From Lachnospiraceae bacterium (GTDB lineage Bacteria > Bacillota > Clostridia > Lachnospirales > Lachnospiraceae), in NCBI GenBank assembly GCA_015057025.1, contig SVFD01000001.1, positions 248,001-312,000 on the forward strand: a DNA stretch of 64,000 nt, given 5' to 3'. Of the stretch, positions 1 through 8,028 are shown in pieces. The notes beneath the pieces were generated by a model. That model ran no database searches, was not told where the DNA came from, and worked only from the letters and a program-made list of their open reading frames with translations. Each line of letters begins with the position of its first letter. Position 1 is the stretch's first letter. The position numbers and the translations under genes are program-made.

Positions 1-1637
1 ATGAAGCGGTAAGTCCGGAAGAGTTTCATGATAGGTTAAAATCGGTCTGTGGAATTGACTGTATTCATGACTATTATGGAATGGTTGAACAGACCGGCTC
101 TATTTATATGCAGTGTGAATGTGGTCATTTGCATACGAGTATCTTTTCGGATGTAATAGCAAGAAGAGCAAAAGATTTTTCGATATGCGATTATGGTGAA
201 ACAGGGATATTGCAGGTAGTATCAACAATACCGGAATCTTATCCGGGACATTCTCTTTTGACGGAGGATGAGGGTGTGATTCTTGGTGAGGATGATTGTC
301 CCTGTGGCAGAAAAGGTAAATATTTTAGAATAAACGGTCGTATAGCTAAGGCTGAAATTAGAGGCTGCAGTGATACCTATGCAGCAGGGTTGAGAAAGAG
401 CGAGCCGGACAGTGAAGAAGTCCATGAAGGCATTTCACTGGTGAGGGAAGTACTCTCTAAGGTGAACTTTCTGGTCGGAAATTCTCGAAATATAACGGAT
501 GCATCCAAAATCAGAGTATTAAAGCCGTTTGATGATTTGGTTGTTGATTTTTTGAACTCCCTGTCAAAAGAACTGATGACAGAAAAACAATCAAGAATGT
601 TTCCGGATGTTGTGACTTTGGGATTTTGGCTCCGTAAATCATCGATTTTATCATTAAAAGACAGATTTATAAGGAATGATAATTCGGTAGGAAGAGGCGT
701 TGCTTTTCATATCGCACCATCAAATGTACCTGTTAATTATGCATATTCTTTATTTACAGGATTAATATGCGGAAATGCTAATATCGTGCGAATTCCATCC
801 AAAGATTTTCCTCAGGTTTCTGTAATAAACAAGGCAATTAATAAAGTATTATCAGAAAAAAAATATGAAAAACTTAGACCTTATATCACGTTGGTTCGCT
901 ATGAACGAGATAAAAAAATCAATGATTATTTTTCAAGTATATGTGATGTAAGAATAATATGGGGTGGTGATAATACCATTATAGAACTTCGCCAATCACC
1001 CATGCCAATGAGAGCAAAGGAAATAACATTTGCTGACAGATATTCGCTTGCCATAATAGATGCAGATTCATACTTAGCTGAAGAAAATAAACAAAGAGTA
1101 GCAATGGATTTTTATAATGATACATATTTGTCAGATCAAAATGCATGTACGAGTCCCAGAGTAGTTGTGTGGATGGGTGAGTGTGTTTCGGAAGTTAAAG
1201 AATTGTTTTGGAAAGAACTTTTAAAATTAGCAGAGTTAAAATATCGTTTTCAAACAATTCAAGGAGTTGATAAGTTATCTCAATTATATATTTCTGCAAC
1301 GCAGTACGGTCAAGTTTCTATAAAGAACAACTATAACAATGTGCTTTATCGAGTGGAGGTGGATAAACTTAGCTCGGAGCTCATGAAATATAGGGGTAAT
1401 TCCGGCTATTTTTATGAATATAGTTGTCATGATATAACGGAACTGGAAGATTTTTGCAATGATACGCATTGTCAGACTGTATGTTTAGTTGGAGACAATT
1501 CGATTATAAAACCTCTAATGGATTCCGGAATAAAAGGTATTGATAGAGTTGTGCCGGTTGGTCATACAATGGATTTTGATTTGTTGTGGGATGGTTATAA
1601 CTTAGTAGAAGAATTGACAAGGAAAATTGTCTACTAA
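1..1637 (+). CDS. LuxE-LuxC fusion: acyl-protein synthetase / acyl-CoA reductase (5' partial)
   Basis: The reading frame is open to the left edge, so the start lies outside the window; 544 residues are visible. The first ~110 residues match the C-terminal end of LuxE-type acyl-protein synthetases, with the YYGMVEQTG motif and two cysteine pairs (CEC and CPCGR). The rest matches LuxC fatty acyl-CoA reductase; the expected catalytic Cys lies in the motif DQNACTSPR, codon at 1146-1148. Known chemistry: LuxE activates a fatty acid as an acyl-enzyme and LuxC reduces the acyl group to an aldehyde with NADPH. LuxE and LuxC are normally separate proteins, so the fusion is notable. No lux luciferase genes are visible. 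Such pairs also occur in surface-glycan and flagellar modification loci, which would fit the genes downstream, but that role is inference. Confidence 0.8.
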   Translation, partial: EAVSPEEFHDRLKSVCGIDCIHDYYGMVEQTGSIYMQCECGHLHTSIFSDVIARRAKDFSICDYGETGILQVVSTIPESYPGHSLLTEDEGVILGEDDCPCGRKGKYFRINGRIAKAEIRGCSDTYAAGLRKSEPDSEEVHEGISLVREVLSKVNFLVGNSRNITDASKIRVLKPFDDLVVDFLNSLSKELMTEKQSRMFPDVVTLGFWLRKSSILSLKDRFIRNDNSVGRGVAFHIAPSNVPVNYAYSLFTGLICGNANIVRIPSKDFPQVSVINKAINKVLSEKKYEKLRPYITLVRYERDKKINDYFSSICDVRIIWGGDNTIIELRQSPMPMRAKEITFADRYSLAIIDADSYLAEENKQRVAMDFYNDTYLSDQNACTSPRVVVWMGECVSEVKELFWKELLKLAELKYRFQTIQGVDKLSQLYISATQYGQVSIKNNYNNVLYRVEVDKLSSELMKYRGNSGYFYEYSCHDITELEDFCNDTHCQTVCLVGDNSIIKPLMDSGIKGIDRVVPVGHTMDFDLLWDGYNLVEELTRKIVY

Positions 1638-1730
1638 TGCTACGATTGTAAATATTAGCTACTAACGGATAATTTACTTATCGTATGAAATGTAAAAAAA
1701 CTGCACGGGAAACAGAAGGGGAGAAAGCAA

Positions 1731-3098
1731 ATGGAAATTATTGAAAATATTTTAACAAATCATCCGTGTTACAAGACGGGGAGAAAAATAGTTGTTCGTG
1801 GGATTATGTTACATAGTGTAGGCTGTCCGCAACCATCAGCGGAGGCATTTATACAGAAATGGAACAAATCGGACGAGAAACGAGCATGTGTGCATGCTTT
1901 TATTGATGGAAATACGGGTAAGGTCTATCAGACATTGCCGTGGGATTATAGAGGATGGCATGGTGGAAGAAGCTCTAATAATACACATATTGGTGTTGAA
2001 ATGTGTGAACCGCCAACCATCAAGTATGTAGGTGGCTATGAATTTCGTGACTTGGACAGACAAACTTCTTTGGGGGTTGTTAAGAGAACTTATGATGCGG
2101 CCGTGGAATTATTTGCTTTTCTATGCATGAAATTTCATTTAGATCCAAAGGAAGATGGAGTCCTTGTCAGTCATAGCGAAGGATTTGCCAGGGGTATTGC
2201 TACAGAGCATTCCGATCCGGAACATTTATGGAACGGTTTACAGAGTGGTTATACAATGGATGGCTTTCGAAGAGATGTAGCTGAGTATATTGCACATGCA
2301 GAGAAGCAACCGCCTGCAGATAAAACCATTCCGAAGATAAATCCGATGGTAATAACGGATGCAATATCGATGGTAGAAACCATATCCACGATCTGCCCCG
2401 GTGTGTTGGTGAGTTTGACCAATGATGCAGTTTATTATAATGGCAAAGAGATACCGTCATGGATTAAAAATGACAGATGGATTGTAAAATCCGTGAACGG
2501 TGATAGATCAGTAATTGATGTAAATGAGAACAAAACCAGATCTATTTGCAGTTCGATAAATATCAAACATTTACAACTTGTATCTGCGGCAGATACGCCT
2601 GTGACACCAATGGATGTACAGGATGCAGGCGGACAAAAACCCGAAGGACAGAAAAAGGATGGCATAAGAAAACAGGTTTCTGATAATGCAGTTGCGCTAG
2701 TTGCAAAATATACAGGTTGCCAATTACAAGCATATCTAGATCCGGCAGGAGTATGGACAATTGGATACGAACATACGCAGGGTGTACAGCCGGGGCAGAA
2801 GCTTTCTTCGGTAGAGGAAGCAAAAGAGCTATTGAAATTAGATTTGCAAAAATATGCAGACTATGTGAATGAATATGTGCATAATGGAACCATTCAGTTT
2901 GCACTTAACCAGAATCAATTTGATGCATTAACCTGTTTTTGCTATGGTTGTGGAAAAGGTAATTTGAGAACGTTGGTAATGGGCAGAGATGCCGCAACCG
3001 TAGCGGATAAAATGCTTCTGTATAATAAAGGCGGTGGTAAGGTCATTTCGGCTTTGGTACGTCGCAGGTCGGAAGAGAGAAGTTTGTTTATTAGTTAG
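1731..3098 (+). CDS. Bifunctional peptidoglycan hydrolase copy 1: amidase + SH3-like linker + GH24 lysozyme with lost catalytic Glu
   Basis: 455 residues, no signal peptide, start preceded by GGGGAGA. Residues ~1-190 are an Amidase_2-type N-acetylmuramoyl-L-alanine amidase domain with the zinc-ligand region LHSVG, the strand IGVEMCEP (Glu90) and SHSEG...HSDPEHLW. Residues ~215-290 resemble a bacterial SH3-type wall-binding segment (VYYNGKEIPSWIK). Residues ~318-455 are a GH24 phage-type lysozyme domain. The catalytic Glu of GH24 is Thr328 here (KYTGC, where the copy at 9532 has KYEGC). The TIGYGH motif reads TIGYEH and a usually conserved Asn before CG is Gly. The lysozyme half is therefore predicted inactive while the amidase half looks intact. 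The gene is monocistronic or follows the LuxE-LuxC gene by 93 bp. It shares long near-identical DNA stretches with the copy at 9532. Confidence 0.85.
   Translation: MEIIENILTNHPCYKTGRKIVVRGIMLHSVGCPQPSAEAFIQKWNKSDEKRACVHAFIDGNTGKVYQTLPWDYRGWHGGRSSNNTHIGVEMCEPPTIKYVGGYEFRDLDRQTSLGVVKRTYDAAVELFAFLCMKFHLDPKEDGVLVSHSEGFARGIATEHSDPEHLWNGLQSGYTMDGFRRDVAEYIAHAEKQPPADKTIPKINPMVITDAISMVETISTICPGVLVSLTNDAVYYNGKEIPSWIKNDRWIVKSVNGDRSVIDVNENKTRSICSSINIKHLQLVSAADTPVTPMDVQDAGGQKPEGQKKDGIRKQVSDNAVALVAKYTGCQLQAYLDPAGVWTIGYEHTQGVQPGQKLSSVEEAKELLKLDLQKYADYVNEYVHNGTIQFALNQNQFDALTCFCYGCGKGNLRTLVMGRDAATVADKMLLYNKGGGKVISALVRRRSEERSLFIS
2853..2933 (+). repeat. 81-bp direct repeat within the lysin genes (copy A)
   Basis: These 81 bases are identical to 10684-10764 in the same orientation. 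They lie in the GH24-coding part of two lysin paralogues and are the longest perfect match I found by eye within two ~1.37-kb related genes. They could support homologous recombination or gene conversion across the intervening 7.8 kb. Confidence 0.9.
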
Positions 3099-3245
3099 CT
3101 TATATAAAAATTTATAATTAAATCTTGTCATAAATCGTCGATATATTGTATTATATTTTTATGTATTGCAATATAAATTGTAATGCATAAACTAAATCCG
3201 TTGCAAAACAGTACTTCTTTTACCCAAAGAAAGGAGATAAAAGAA

Positions 3246-4067
3246 GTGGACAGAAGAAAAGAACGGAAAGAATACGAGGAATATTTATATCAGAGGGAAT
3301 TATCTGCAAGAACTGTTCAAATATATCTGATACAACTTGAGAGATTTTGGGATTTTTTGGGTAAAAGACCAATTAGTAAAAAAGAAACTGTGGCGTATAA
3401 AGCGAGTATGAAAGAAAAAGGATGGAAGGTTACAACCGTAAATCTTTATACTGTAGCAGTTAACAGTTATCTCGTTTATTCCGGTCATTCAGAATGTGTA
3501 TTAAGAACGGAACGGGTGCAGAGAAGGCAGTGTCCGGATGATGTTTTAAGCGGTGGAGAGTATCGTAGGTTGTTGGAGTATACGAAACAAAATGGCAATA
3601 AGAAATACTATTGTCTAATGCGCACACTGGCATTAACCGGCATCAGAATAAGTGAATTGTCAGGCTGCAGTGTGGAATCACTGGAGAACGGTAAATTTAC
3701 GATATGTAACAAAAGAAAAACAAGAGAGGTGTATTTACCTCCGAAGTTAATTGTGGACTTGGAAGATTATTGTCAGATGAGCAATATTGATTCGGGTCCT
3801 ATTTTTCTTGGTAATTGTGGAAATGCCATTAATCGTATATCTGTTTATAAAATGTTGATAAAGCTTGCAGGCAAGGCAGGTGTGCCAAGAGAGAAGGTGC
3901 ATCCCCATAGCTTTCGGCATTTGTTTGCGATTACATATATGAAGACGTATTCAAATTTATTTGAATTGGCAGATATTTTGGGGCATTCCAGTTTGGAGAC
4001 GACAAGAATTTATACGGCATCATCAGCAGAGGAAAAGCGAAGGAGAATTAATTGCTTAGAATTATAG
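3246..4067 (+). CDS. Tyrosine recombinase / integrase (XerC/D-like)
   Basis: I choose the GTG at 3246 (273 residues) because AAGGAG lies at 3231-3236; the frame is open further upstream to an ATG at 3183 that has no ribosome site. The N-terminal ~85 residues fit the SAM-like core-binding domain (YLYQREL...TVQIYL). The catalytic domain shows all expected residues: Arg in GIRISELSG, HSFRH, LGHSSLETTRIY with the nucleophile Tyr near the C-terminus. The family cuts and rejoins DNA at paired short inverted arms through a 3'-phosphotyrosine intermediate. It sits between two lysin genes and just upstream of two repeated 22-bp motifs (4115-4136 and 4269-4290) that could be its sites. It resembles small stand-alone Firmicutes recombinases rather than a large phage integrase; no excisionase or attachment repeat pair was evident. 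Confidence 0.88.
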   Translation: MDRRKERKEYEEYLYQRELSARTVQIYLIQLERFWDFLGKRPISKKETVAYKASMKEKGWKVTTVNLYTVAVNSYLVYSGHSECVLRTERVQRRQCPDDVLSGGEYRRLLEYTKQNGNKKYYCLMRTLALTGIRISELSGCSVESLENGKFTICNKRKTREVYLPPKLIVDLEDYCQMSNIDSGPIFLGNCGNAINRISVYKMLIKLAGKAGVPREKVHPHSFRHLFAITYMKTYSNLFELADILGHSSLETTRIYTASSAEEKRRRINCLEL

Positions 4068-4114
4068 AATAAAAGTGGAAGAGTGCTGTTTTGCAACAGG
4101 AGCAACGGCAGAGT

Positions 4115-4136
4115 TAACACAATACGATAATATGTT
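4115..4136 (+). repeat. Candidate recombinase/regulator site S1 (10 + 6 + 6 architecture)
   Basis: The arms TAACACAATA and TATGTT flank a 6-base core CGATAA. The same two arms at the same spacing recur at 4269-4290 with a different core. The site lies 48 bp after the recombinase stop codon. Function is inferred from position and shape. Confidence 0.5.
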
Positions 4137-4183
4137 GTGGGTGTCAAGTATTTTTTTGAAAAAATATAGAATAAGGCTGTTTT

Positions 4184-4215
4184 GAGTGGATTTCATTGGA
4201 ATCTGCTCTTTTTTT
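4184..4215 (+). terminator. Rho-independent terminator after the recombinase gene
   Basis: A 10-bp stem (4184-4193 with 4199-4208, including three G-U pairs) with a 5-base loop is followed by seven T. It lies between the two repeated motifs S1 and S2 and separates the recombinase from the downstream lysin operon. Confidence 0.6.
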
Positions 4216-4268
4216 ATGGGCAAAAAACAGATAGAAATATGTCGCAAAGTAGCAAAAAATGAGGAGGC

Positions 4269-4290
4269 TAACACAATATCGTATTATGTT
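4269..4290 (+). repeat. Candidate recombinase/regulator site S2
   Basis: Arms TAACACAATA and TATGTT are identical to S1 in sequence, order and spacing, but the 6-base core is TCGTAT instead of CGATAA. It lies 44 bp before the next start codon. Different cores with identical arms would disfavour simple S1 x S2 strand exchange and may mean the motif is a binding site instead. Confidence 0.5.
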
Positions 4291-4295
4291 TTTAA

Positions 4296-4311
4296 CACAA
4301 AGCGCATTGTG
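4296..4311. promoter_or_regulatory. 16-bp palindrome before the lysin operon ribosome site
   Basis: CACAA and TTGTG arms flank AGCGCA, giving a near-perfect palindrome that begins with a third TTAACACAA (4292-4300). It lies directly upstream of AAAGGAGGAG and the GTG start at 4334, so a repressor or structural role in the leader is plausible. The regulator is unknown. Confidence 0.4.
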
Positions 4312-4333
4312 AAAAAAGAAAGGAGGAGCTGAT

Positions 4334-5440
4334 GTGGAAATTGTAGAAAGTTTTCTGACAAGAAATCCATGCTATAAAACCGGGGAGACAATTACTGTTC
4401 GTGGACTTATGCTTCACAGCGTTGGATGTAATCGGCCGGATGCAGGTGTCTTCATACACAATTGGAATAACGAGAGCGTAAGTAGGGCTTGTGTACATGC
4501 TTTTATCGATGGCAATTCGGGGATTATCTATCAGACACTGCCTTGGAACCATAGGGGCTGGCATGGCGGAAGTAGAGTAGCCAATGATAAATATATCGGG
4601 GTTAAAATGTGTGAACCGGCGTGTATTCAGTATAAAGGCGGTACAAAGTTTATCTGTACAGACAGCGAGCAAGCTCTGGAAGTTGTGAAAAAAACATATC
4701 AGTCAGCAGTAGAGTTGTTTGCTTTTCTTTGTACAGTGTATGAGCTGGATCCGTTAGAGGATGGTGTCATTGTCAGTCATAAAGAAGGGTACGAAAGAGG
4801 AATTGCATCAAGATGCTCGGATCCGGAGCATCTGTGGGACGGATTGGAGAGCGGATACACTATGGATGGATTTAGGCAGGATGTGGCTCGGTATTTGGAA
4901 GAACAGAATAAAAGTGACCGGGAAAAAGATGCACCTGATAAATCCGAGGGGAGCTCGGAACTTGTAGCAGTGGAAAATAACACATTAGAGAATCAAGTTC
5001 CAACCAGATTATTATCACCCCGTGGGATTGAGTTTCTCATGCATGAAGAAGGATGTAAATTGAAGGCATCGAAATGTGCAGGCGGAAAATGGACGATTGG
5101 CTACGGTCATACGCAGGATGTTTATGAGGGTCAAACCTTACCGGATGAAGCGGCGGCTAAAGAGCTTTTTATGAAGGATGTGGTGATATATGCAAATTAT
5201 GTAAATGATTACATAAGTAATGGCACTATTACTTTCACGGTAAATCAAAATCAGTTTGATGCACTTGTAAGTTTTTGCTATAACTGTGGCCCCGGTAATT
5301 TGCGAACCTTGGTGAGCGGAAGAGATGCACAGACAGTGGCAGAAAAAATACTTTTATACCGTAAGGCGGCAGGCCGAGTGAATGAAGAATTGGTTGCCCG
5401 TAGACAGAGAGAAAGAGAATTATTTATAAAAGAAGATTAG
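4334..5440 (+). CDS. Bifunctional peptidoglycan hydrolase copy 2: amidase (Glu to Lys) + GH24 lysozyme, no linker domain
   Basis: 368 residues from a GTG start placed 5 bases after AAGGAGGAG. The domain order is an Amidase_2-type amidase (~1-195), a short charged linker, then a GH24 lysozyme (~226-368). The SH3-like middle domain of the other two copies is missing, which explains the shorter length. The GH24 catalytic Glu is present (Glu239 in HEEGCKL), as are TIGYGH and FCYNCG. In the amidase domain the strand IGVEMCEP of the paralogues reads IGVKMCEP (Lys91), replacing the position I align with the catalytic Glu of AmpD. So this copy probably retains muramidase activity but may have lost amidase activity, the reverse of copy 1. 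It is the first gene of the operon that runs to 10929; the next start is 17 bp downstream. Confidence 0.85.
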   Translation: MEIVESFLTRNPCYKTGETITVRGLMLHSVGCNRPDAGVFIHNWNNESVSRACVHAFIDGNSGIIYQTLPWNHRGWHGGSRVANDKYIGVKMCEPACIQYKGGTKFICTDSEQALEVVKKTYQSAVELFAFLCTVYELDPLEDGVIVSHKEGYERGIASRCSDPEHLWDGLESGYTMDGFRQDVARYLEEQNKSDREKDAPDKSEGSSELVAVENNTLENQVPTRLLSPRGIEFLMHEEGCKLKASKCAGGKWTIGYGHTQDVYEGQTLPDEAAAKELFMKDVVIYANYVNDYISNGTITFTVNQNQFDALVSFCYNCGPGNLRTLVSGRDAQTVAEKILLYRKAAGRVNEELVARRQRERELFIKED

Positions 5441-5457
5441 AAATGGAGGAAGAAGAT

Positions 5458-6852
5458 ATGTGTAAAGAAATGGATAAGTATATATTGAAAGCAGATAGGG
5501 AGAAATTAAAGGAATTAGCTAATGGACATAATTATATTTATAGCTTCAGAGAGGCTGGCGAATATACCATTAGATGTCTGTCGAGAGGCGCTGGTGCCAA
5601 ACCGCATTCAATTTTAGCAAAGACTATCAAAACAGTAGGTGTAACAGATAAGAATGAAGAACAGAAAGTGAAAGCTGCTAATGCTGTAATTAATAGGTTT
5701 TTTCAGGACTTTGGTGAAGATAAGGAATTGGCGCAAGGTTTGTTAATGGGTTTGGTTGGATTTTGGGATAAAGGTGAAATTACAGGTATTTATGTTACAA
5801 AATTGGGAGAAGAGAAAATCAAGGAATATGCACATAAGAAAAATGAAAAAGTAAACATTTTTTCAAGAAATAAAGATAACTTGATTCTTGGGAAAGAACA
5901 TGCACGGTATTTAAATCTTGCAAGTAAGGAATTAAAAGCCGGATTAATAGAATGTTATAAAAATATCTCTATTTTAGAGGAAATGCCGGAAAGTATTAAA
6001 AACCTTAATAATATGCAAATGTATCTTTTTAACAGACTATTTTTCAGCGGCGATTATGATATGCATGATTTTTTTGTGGCAGGTAAAACGATGACATCTA
6101 CGTTAGATATGCACGAAATAACGAAAATACAGGAAGAGCTATATGTAGCAAGACAAACGCAAATTACAAACTGGATTTTGTCTGAAATAGAAGGAAACAA
6201 GCAGAAATTGAAAGAAACATTAGCGACAAAACTGCAAGAAGAACATGAAAGCGATTATTACAGAGTTCAGCATGGGCCGCAGTACAATTACATTGCACAG
6301 ATGATAAATGATAATGACGAAATATTGAAAATGTGCAAAGATGAAATGACAGGTAAGATTATGCACAATTATTTTAATACAATTGTAGACGTAGTTGCGG
6401 ATGCTAGTTTTTCTCTACTTGCCTATAAACGTGTAGAGAAAGGAAGTGATGAGGCGGGATGGAGAATAATTCAGAATAAAGACGAGTTAAATCAAATGTA
6501 TGCAGATTGTGGTATGCATATGAAGGAAACTTGGTTGAATCCTTTTGAAATTAAAACACACAAAAACTTTATTCTTAAGCAATTGCTTATTGCATATATG
6601 GATATGCACAAAAAGAAAAGAATCAGTTGGGGCGAAGAGCTGGCTGCAGATATTAAGGCAAAAAAAGGACAGAGTAACGGTGGTACTATAAAAGAAGCAA
6701 TTGCTGAGGAAATGAAAGAATGCATTAATGACGTGCTTGAAAAATATAAGCAAAATCCGCAAGTATTTGAAGCTGCATATGGAGAGGAGTATTCTGAGTG
6801 TTTAGTACGTGCATATGAGGATTTTTTTGGCATAAAGGTCGTTAATAAGTAG
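5458..6852 (+). CDS. Uncharacterised 464-residue mostly helical protein of the lysin/DUF2589 operon
   Basis: I place the start at 5458, because the in-frame ATG at 5443 is embedded in the GGAGGAA ribosome site that serves 5458. I do not recognise a family. The protein is soluble, rich in Lys, Glu and Asn, and predicted mainly helical by composition, with no signal peptide or membrane segment. A central stretch (LNNMQMYLFNRLFFSG) and a region rich in Glu, Lys and Gln suggest helical bundles. It is tightly packed between copy 2 of the lysin (17 bp) and the first DUF2589-like gene (11 bp), so it is probably co-translated with them and functionally linked. No nuclease, ATPase or toxin motif was evident. 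It could be a scaffold or effector; nothing in the sequence decides this. Confidence 0.75.
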   Translation: MCKEMDKYILKADREKLKELANGHNYIYSFREAGEYTIRCLSRGAGAKPHSILAKTIKTVGVTDKNEEQKVKAANAVINRFFQDFGEDKELAQGLLMGLVGFWDKGEITGIYVTKLGEEKIKEYAHKKNEKVNIFSRNKDNLILGKEHARYLNLASKELKAGLIECYKNISILEEMPESIKNLNNMQMYLFNRLFFSGDYDMHDFFVAGKTMTSTLDMHEITKIQEELYVARQTQITNWILSEIEGNKQKLKETLATKLQEEHESDYYRVQHGPQYNYIAQMINDNDEILKMCKDEMTGKIMHNYFNTIVDVVADASFSLLAYKRVEKGSDEAGWRIIQNKDELNQMYADCGMHMKETWLNPFEIKTHKNFILKQLLIAYMDMHKKKRISWGEELAADIKAKKGQSNGGTIKEAIAEEMKECINDVLEKYKQNPQVFEAAYGEEYSECLVRAYEDFFGIKVVNK

Positions 6853-6863
6853 GAGAAAATAGC

Positions 6864-7727
6864 ATGAACGATGACGTAACATATTTAGATGAGCTTAGTA
6901 ATGATGCAGATGATGAAGGCAGCAGGTTTAAAGAAAGCGAATTTATACCCTTAGATGATTTGGTGTATGCTCCGTTATACGCTTTGGCAAAGTCAAATCA
7001 GCATCTTAGAGAGCATATAATTGATGCGATTAAGGGACTGGGAAGTATAAGGCATGATGGAAAAGAAGAAACGGTATGTTTAAATAACTTAAATATTGCA
7101 TATGACCAGATACGTCAGGAGGGAGAAGAGGGCTATAGTGTTGATAATCTTCAGATGCAGGTTCCGCTTTTATCTATCGTACCTGTTACAAATCTGAATG
7201 TGGAAAAGGCAGAAATTGATTTTTCCACAGAGGTAAAAGCCGAAATGAAGGAGGCAGGAAAGTGTTCAGTCAATGCAAGGATTTGTGCACCGGAACAGCG
7301 CGAAAGTGATTTTTTACCAAGAGTTCATTATAAATTACAGGTTGGTTCGATACCGGCGACGGAGGGAGTTATGCGATTAACAGATGTTTTAAGCAGTAAT
7401 CAAATAGCAAAAAAATTGGATACAACACCGGTTGCTGTGGATGGCAACTTAGGATGCGACGAACACAAAAATGTGTGGCAGGAGTTAAACATGCTTCGAG
7501 CAAAAGTAAAGAGGCTGAAGCAATTGTATAAGAAAGTGGTAAATATGATGACGGAACAGGAACAGTTGGAGCATGTGAGTCATGAATATTACACGGAAAG
7601 TACATGTATGTTTGACAGAGAAAAATATCTAATGACACAGTCGGATATTGCCAATCGCATAATGGAATACCAGGATCAGATTATGAATATGGAGATTGAA
7701 CTCGGATTGGAAAGAGATTATGAGTAG
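6864..7727 (+). CDS. DUF2589-like protein A (acidic N-terminus)
   Basis: 287 residues. After an acidic ~30-residue N-terminus comes a segment (IPLDDLVYAPLYALAKSNQ) that aligns with the start of the protein at 7998 (LSMDQLIGGPLSAAADASN). Next is the family hallmark VPLLSIVPVTNLNVEKAEIDF (~102-122), comparable with VPMLAIVPIPNLQVDEVNILF in the second protein, then a beta-rich part and a C-terminal coiled-coil-like segment (~215-287). I assign it to the DUF2589 family by this motif and its order; the family has no established function known to me. Compared with the second copy it has a longer acidic leader and a shorter coiled coil. Its stop overlaps the next start in ATGAGTAG, suggesting translational coupling. 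The two DUF2589 proteins may form a hetero-oligomer (inference). Confidence 0.65.
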   Translation: MNDDVTYLDELSNDADDEGSRFKESEFIPLDDLVYAPLYALAKSNQHLREHIIDAIKGLGSIRHDGKEETVCLNNLNIAYDQIRQEGEEGYSVDNLQMQVPLLSIVPVTNLNVEKAEIDFSTEVKAEMKEAGKCSVNARICAPEQRESDFLPRVHYKLQVGSIPATEGVMRLTDVLSSNQIAKKLDTTPVAVDGNLGCDEHKNVWQELNMLRAKVKRLKQLYKKVVNMMTEQEQLEHVSHEYYTESTCMFDREKYLMTQSDIANRIMEYQDQIMNMEIELGLERDYE

Positions 7728-8028
7728 TGATGAACGAATAGTTTGCATGACAAATCCGGAAAAAATTGTTTTTGAACAAGTGATTTATGAACATTTAAAG
7801 ACCTTGGCAGAGGAGATGAATGTACGATTATTTTGTGATGCTCCGTGGCCTATGGGAGTTGTAATGCAGGTTGAAAAGATAGCAATTACAAGTATTGAGT
7901 ATCCTACATCAGCAAAGACAGAAAAACAAAAAGAGAAACGATTTGAAAGAATCGGGGCGTTTATAAAAAAGAAAATATTTAGAAAGAAGGGATTTTTATG
8001 GCAATCGCAGAACAGTTTGCGGGATTAA
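7720..8028 (+). CDS. Uncharacterised 102-residue protein between the two DUF2589-like genes
   Basis: I choose the ATG at 7720, which overlaps the previous stop by 8 bases; an upstream in-frame ATG at 7696 lies deep in the preceding gene. The 3' end overlaps the next gene by 31 bases, so all three reading frames are interlocked and translation is probably coupled. The protein starts acidic to neutral, has a core around APWPMGVVMQVEKIAITSIEYP, and ends in a strongly basic tail (KTEKQKEKRFERI...KKKIFRKK). There is no recognisable domain and no membrane segment. The basic tail could bind nucleic acid or a membrane surface, but this is a guess. The conserved spacing suggests it works with the flanking DUF2589-like proteins. 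Confidence 0.65.
   Translation: MSSDERIVCMTNPEKIVFEQVIYEHLKTLAEEMNVRLFCDAPWPMGVVMQVEKIAITSIEYPTSAKTEKQKEKRFERIGAFIKKKIFRKKGFLWQSQNSLRD

Noticed and set aside
1674-1686. TTATCGTAT near 1678 as a third recombinase site upstream of lysin copy 1
   Set aside because: Only nine bases match S1 in inverted orientation and the arms are missing, so chance is likely.
3183-3245. ATG at 3183 as the recombinase start
   Set aside because: No ribosome site, while the in-frame GTG at 3246 follows AAGGAG at good spacing.
4115-4290. S1 and S2 as a classical inverted-repeat DNA inversion switch
   Set aside because: The shared arms are in direct, not inverted, orientation and the cores differ, so simple inversion is not supported; kept only as candidate binding sites.
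5443-5457. Upstream ATG at 5443 as the start of the 464-residue protein
   Set aside because: The ATG overlaps the GGAGGAA ribosome site; 5458 has correct spacing.
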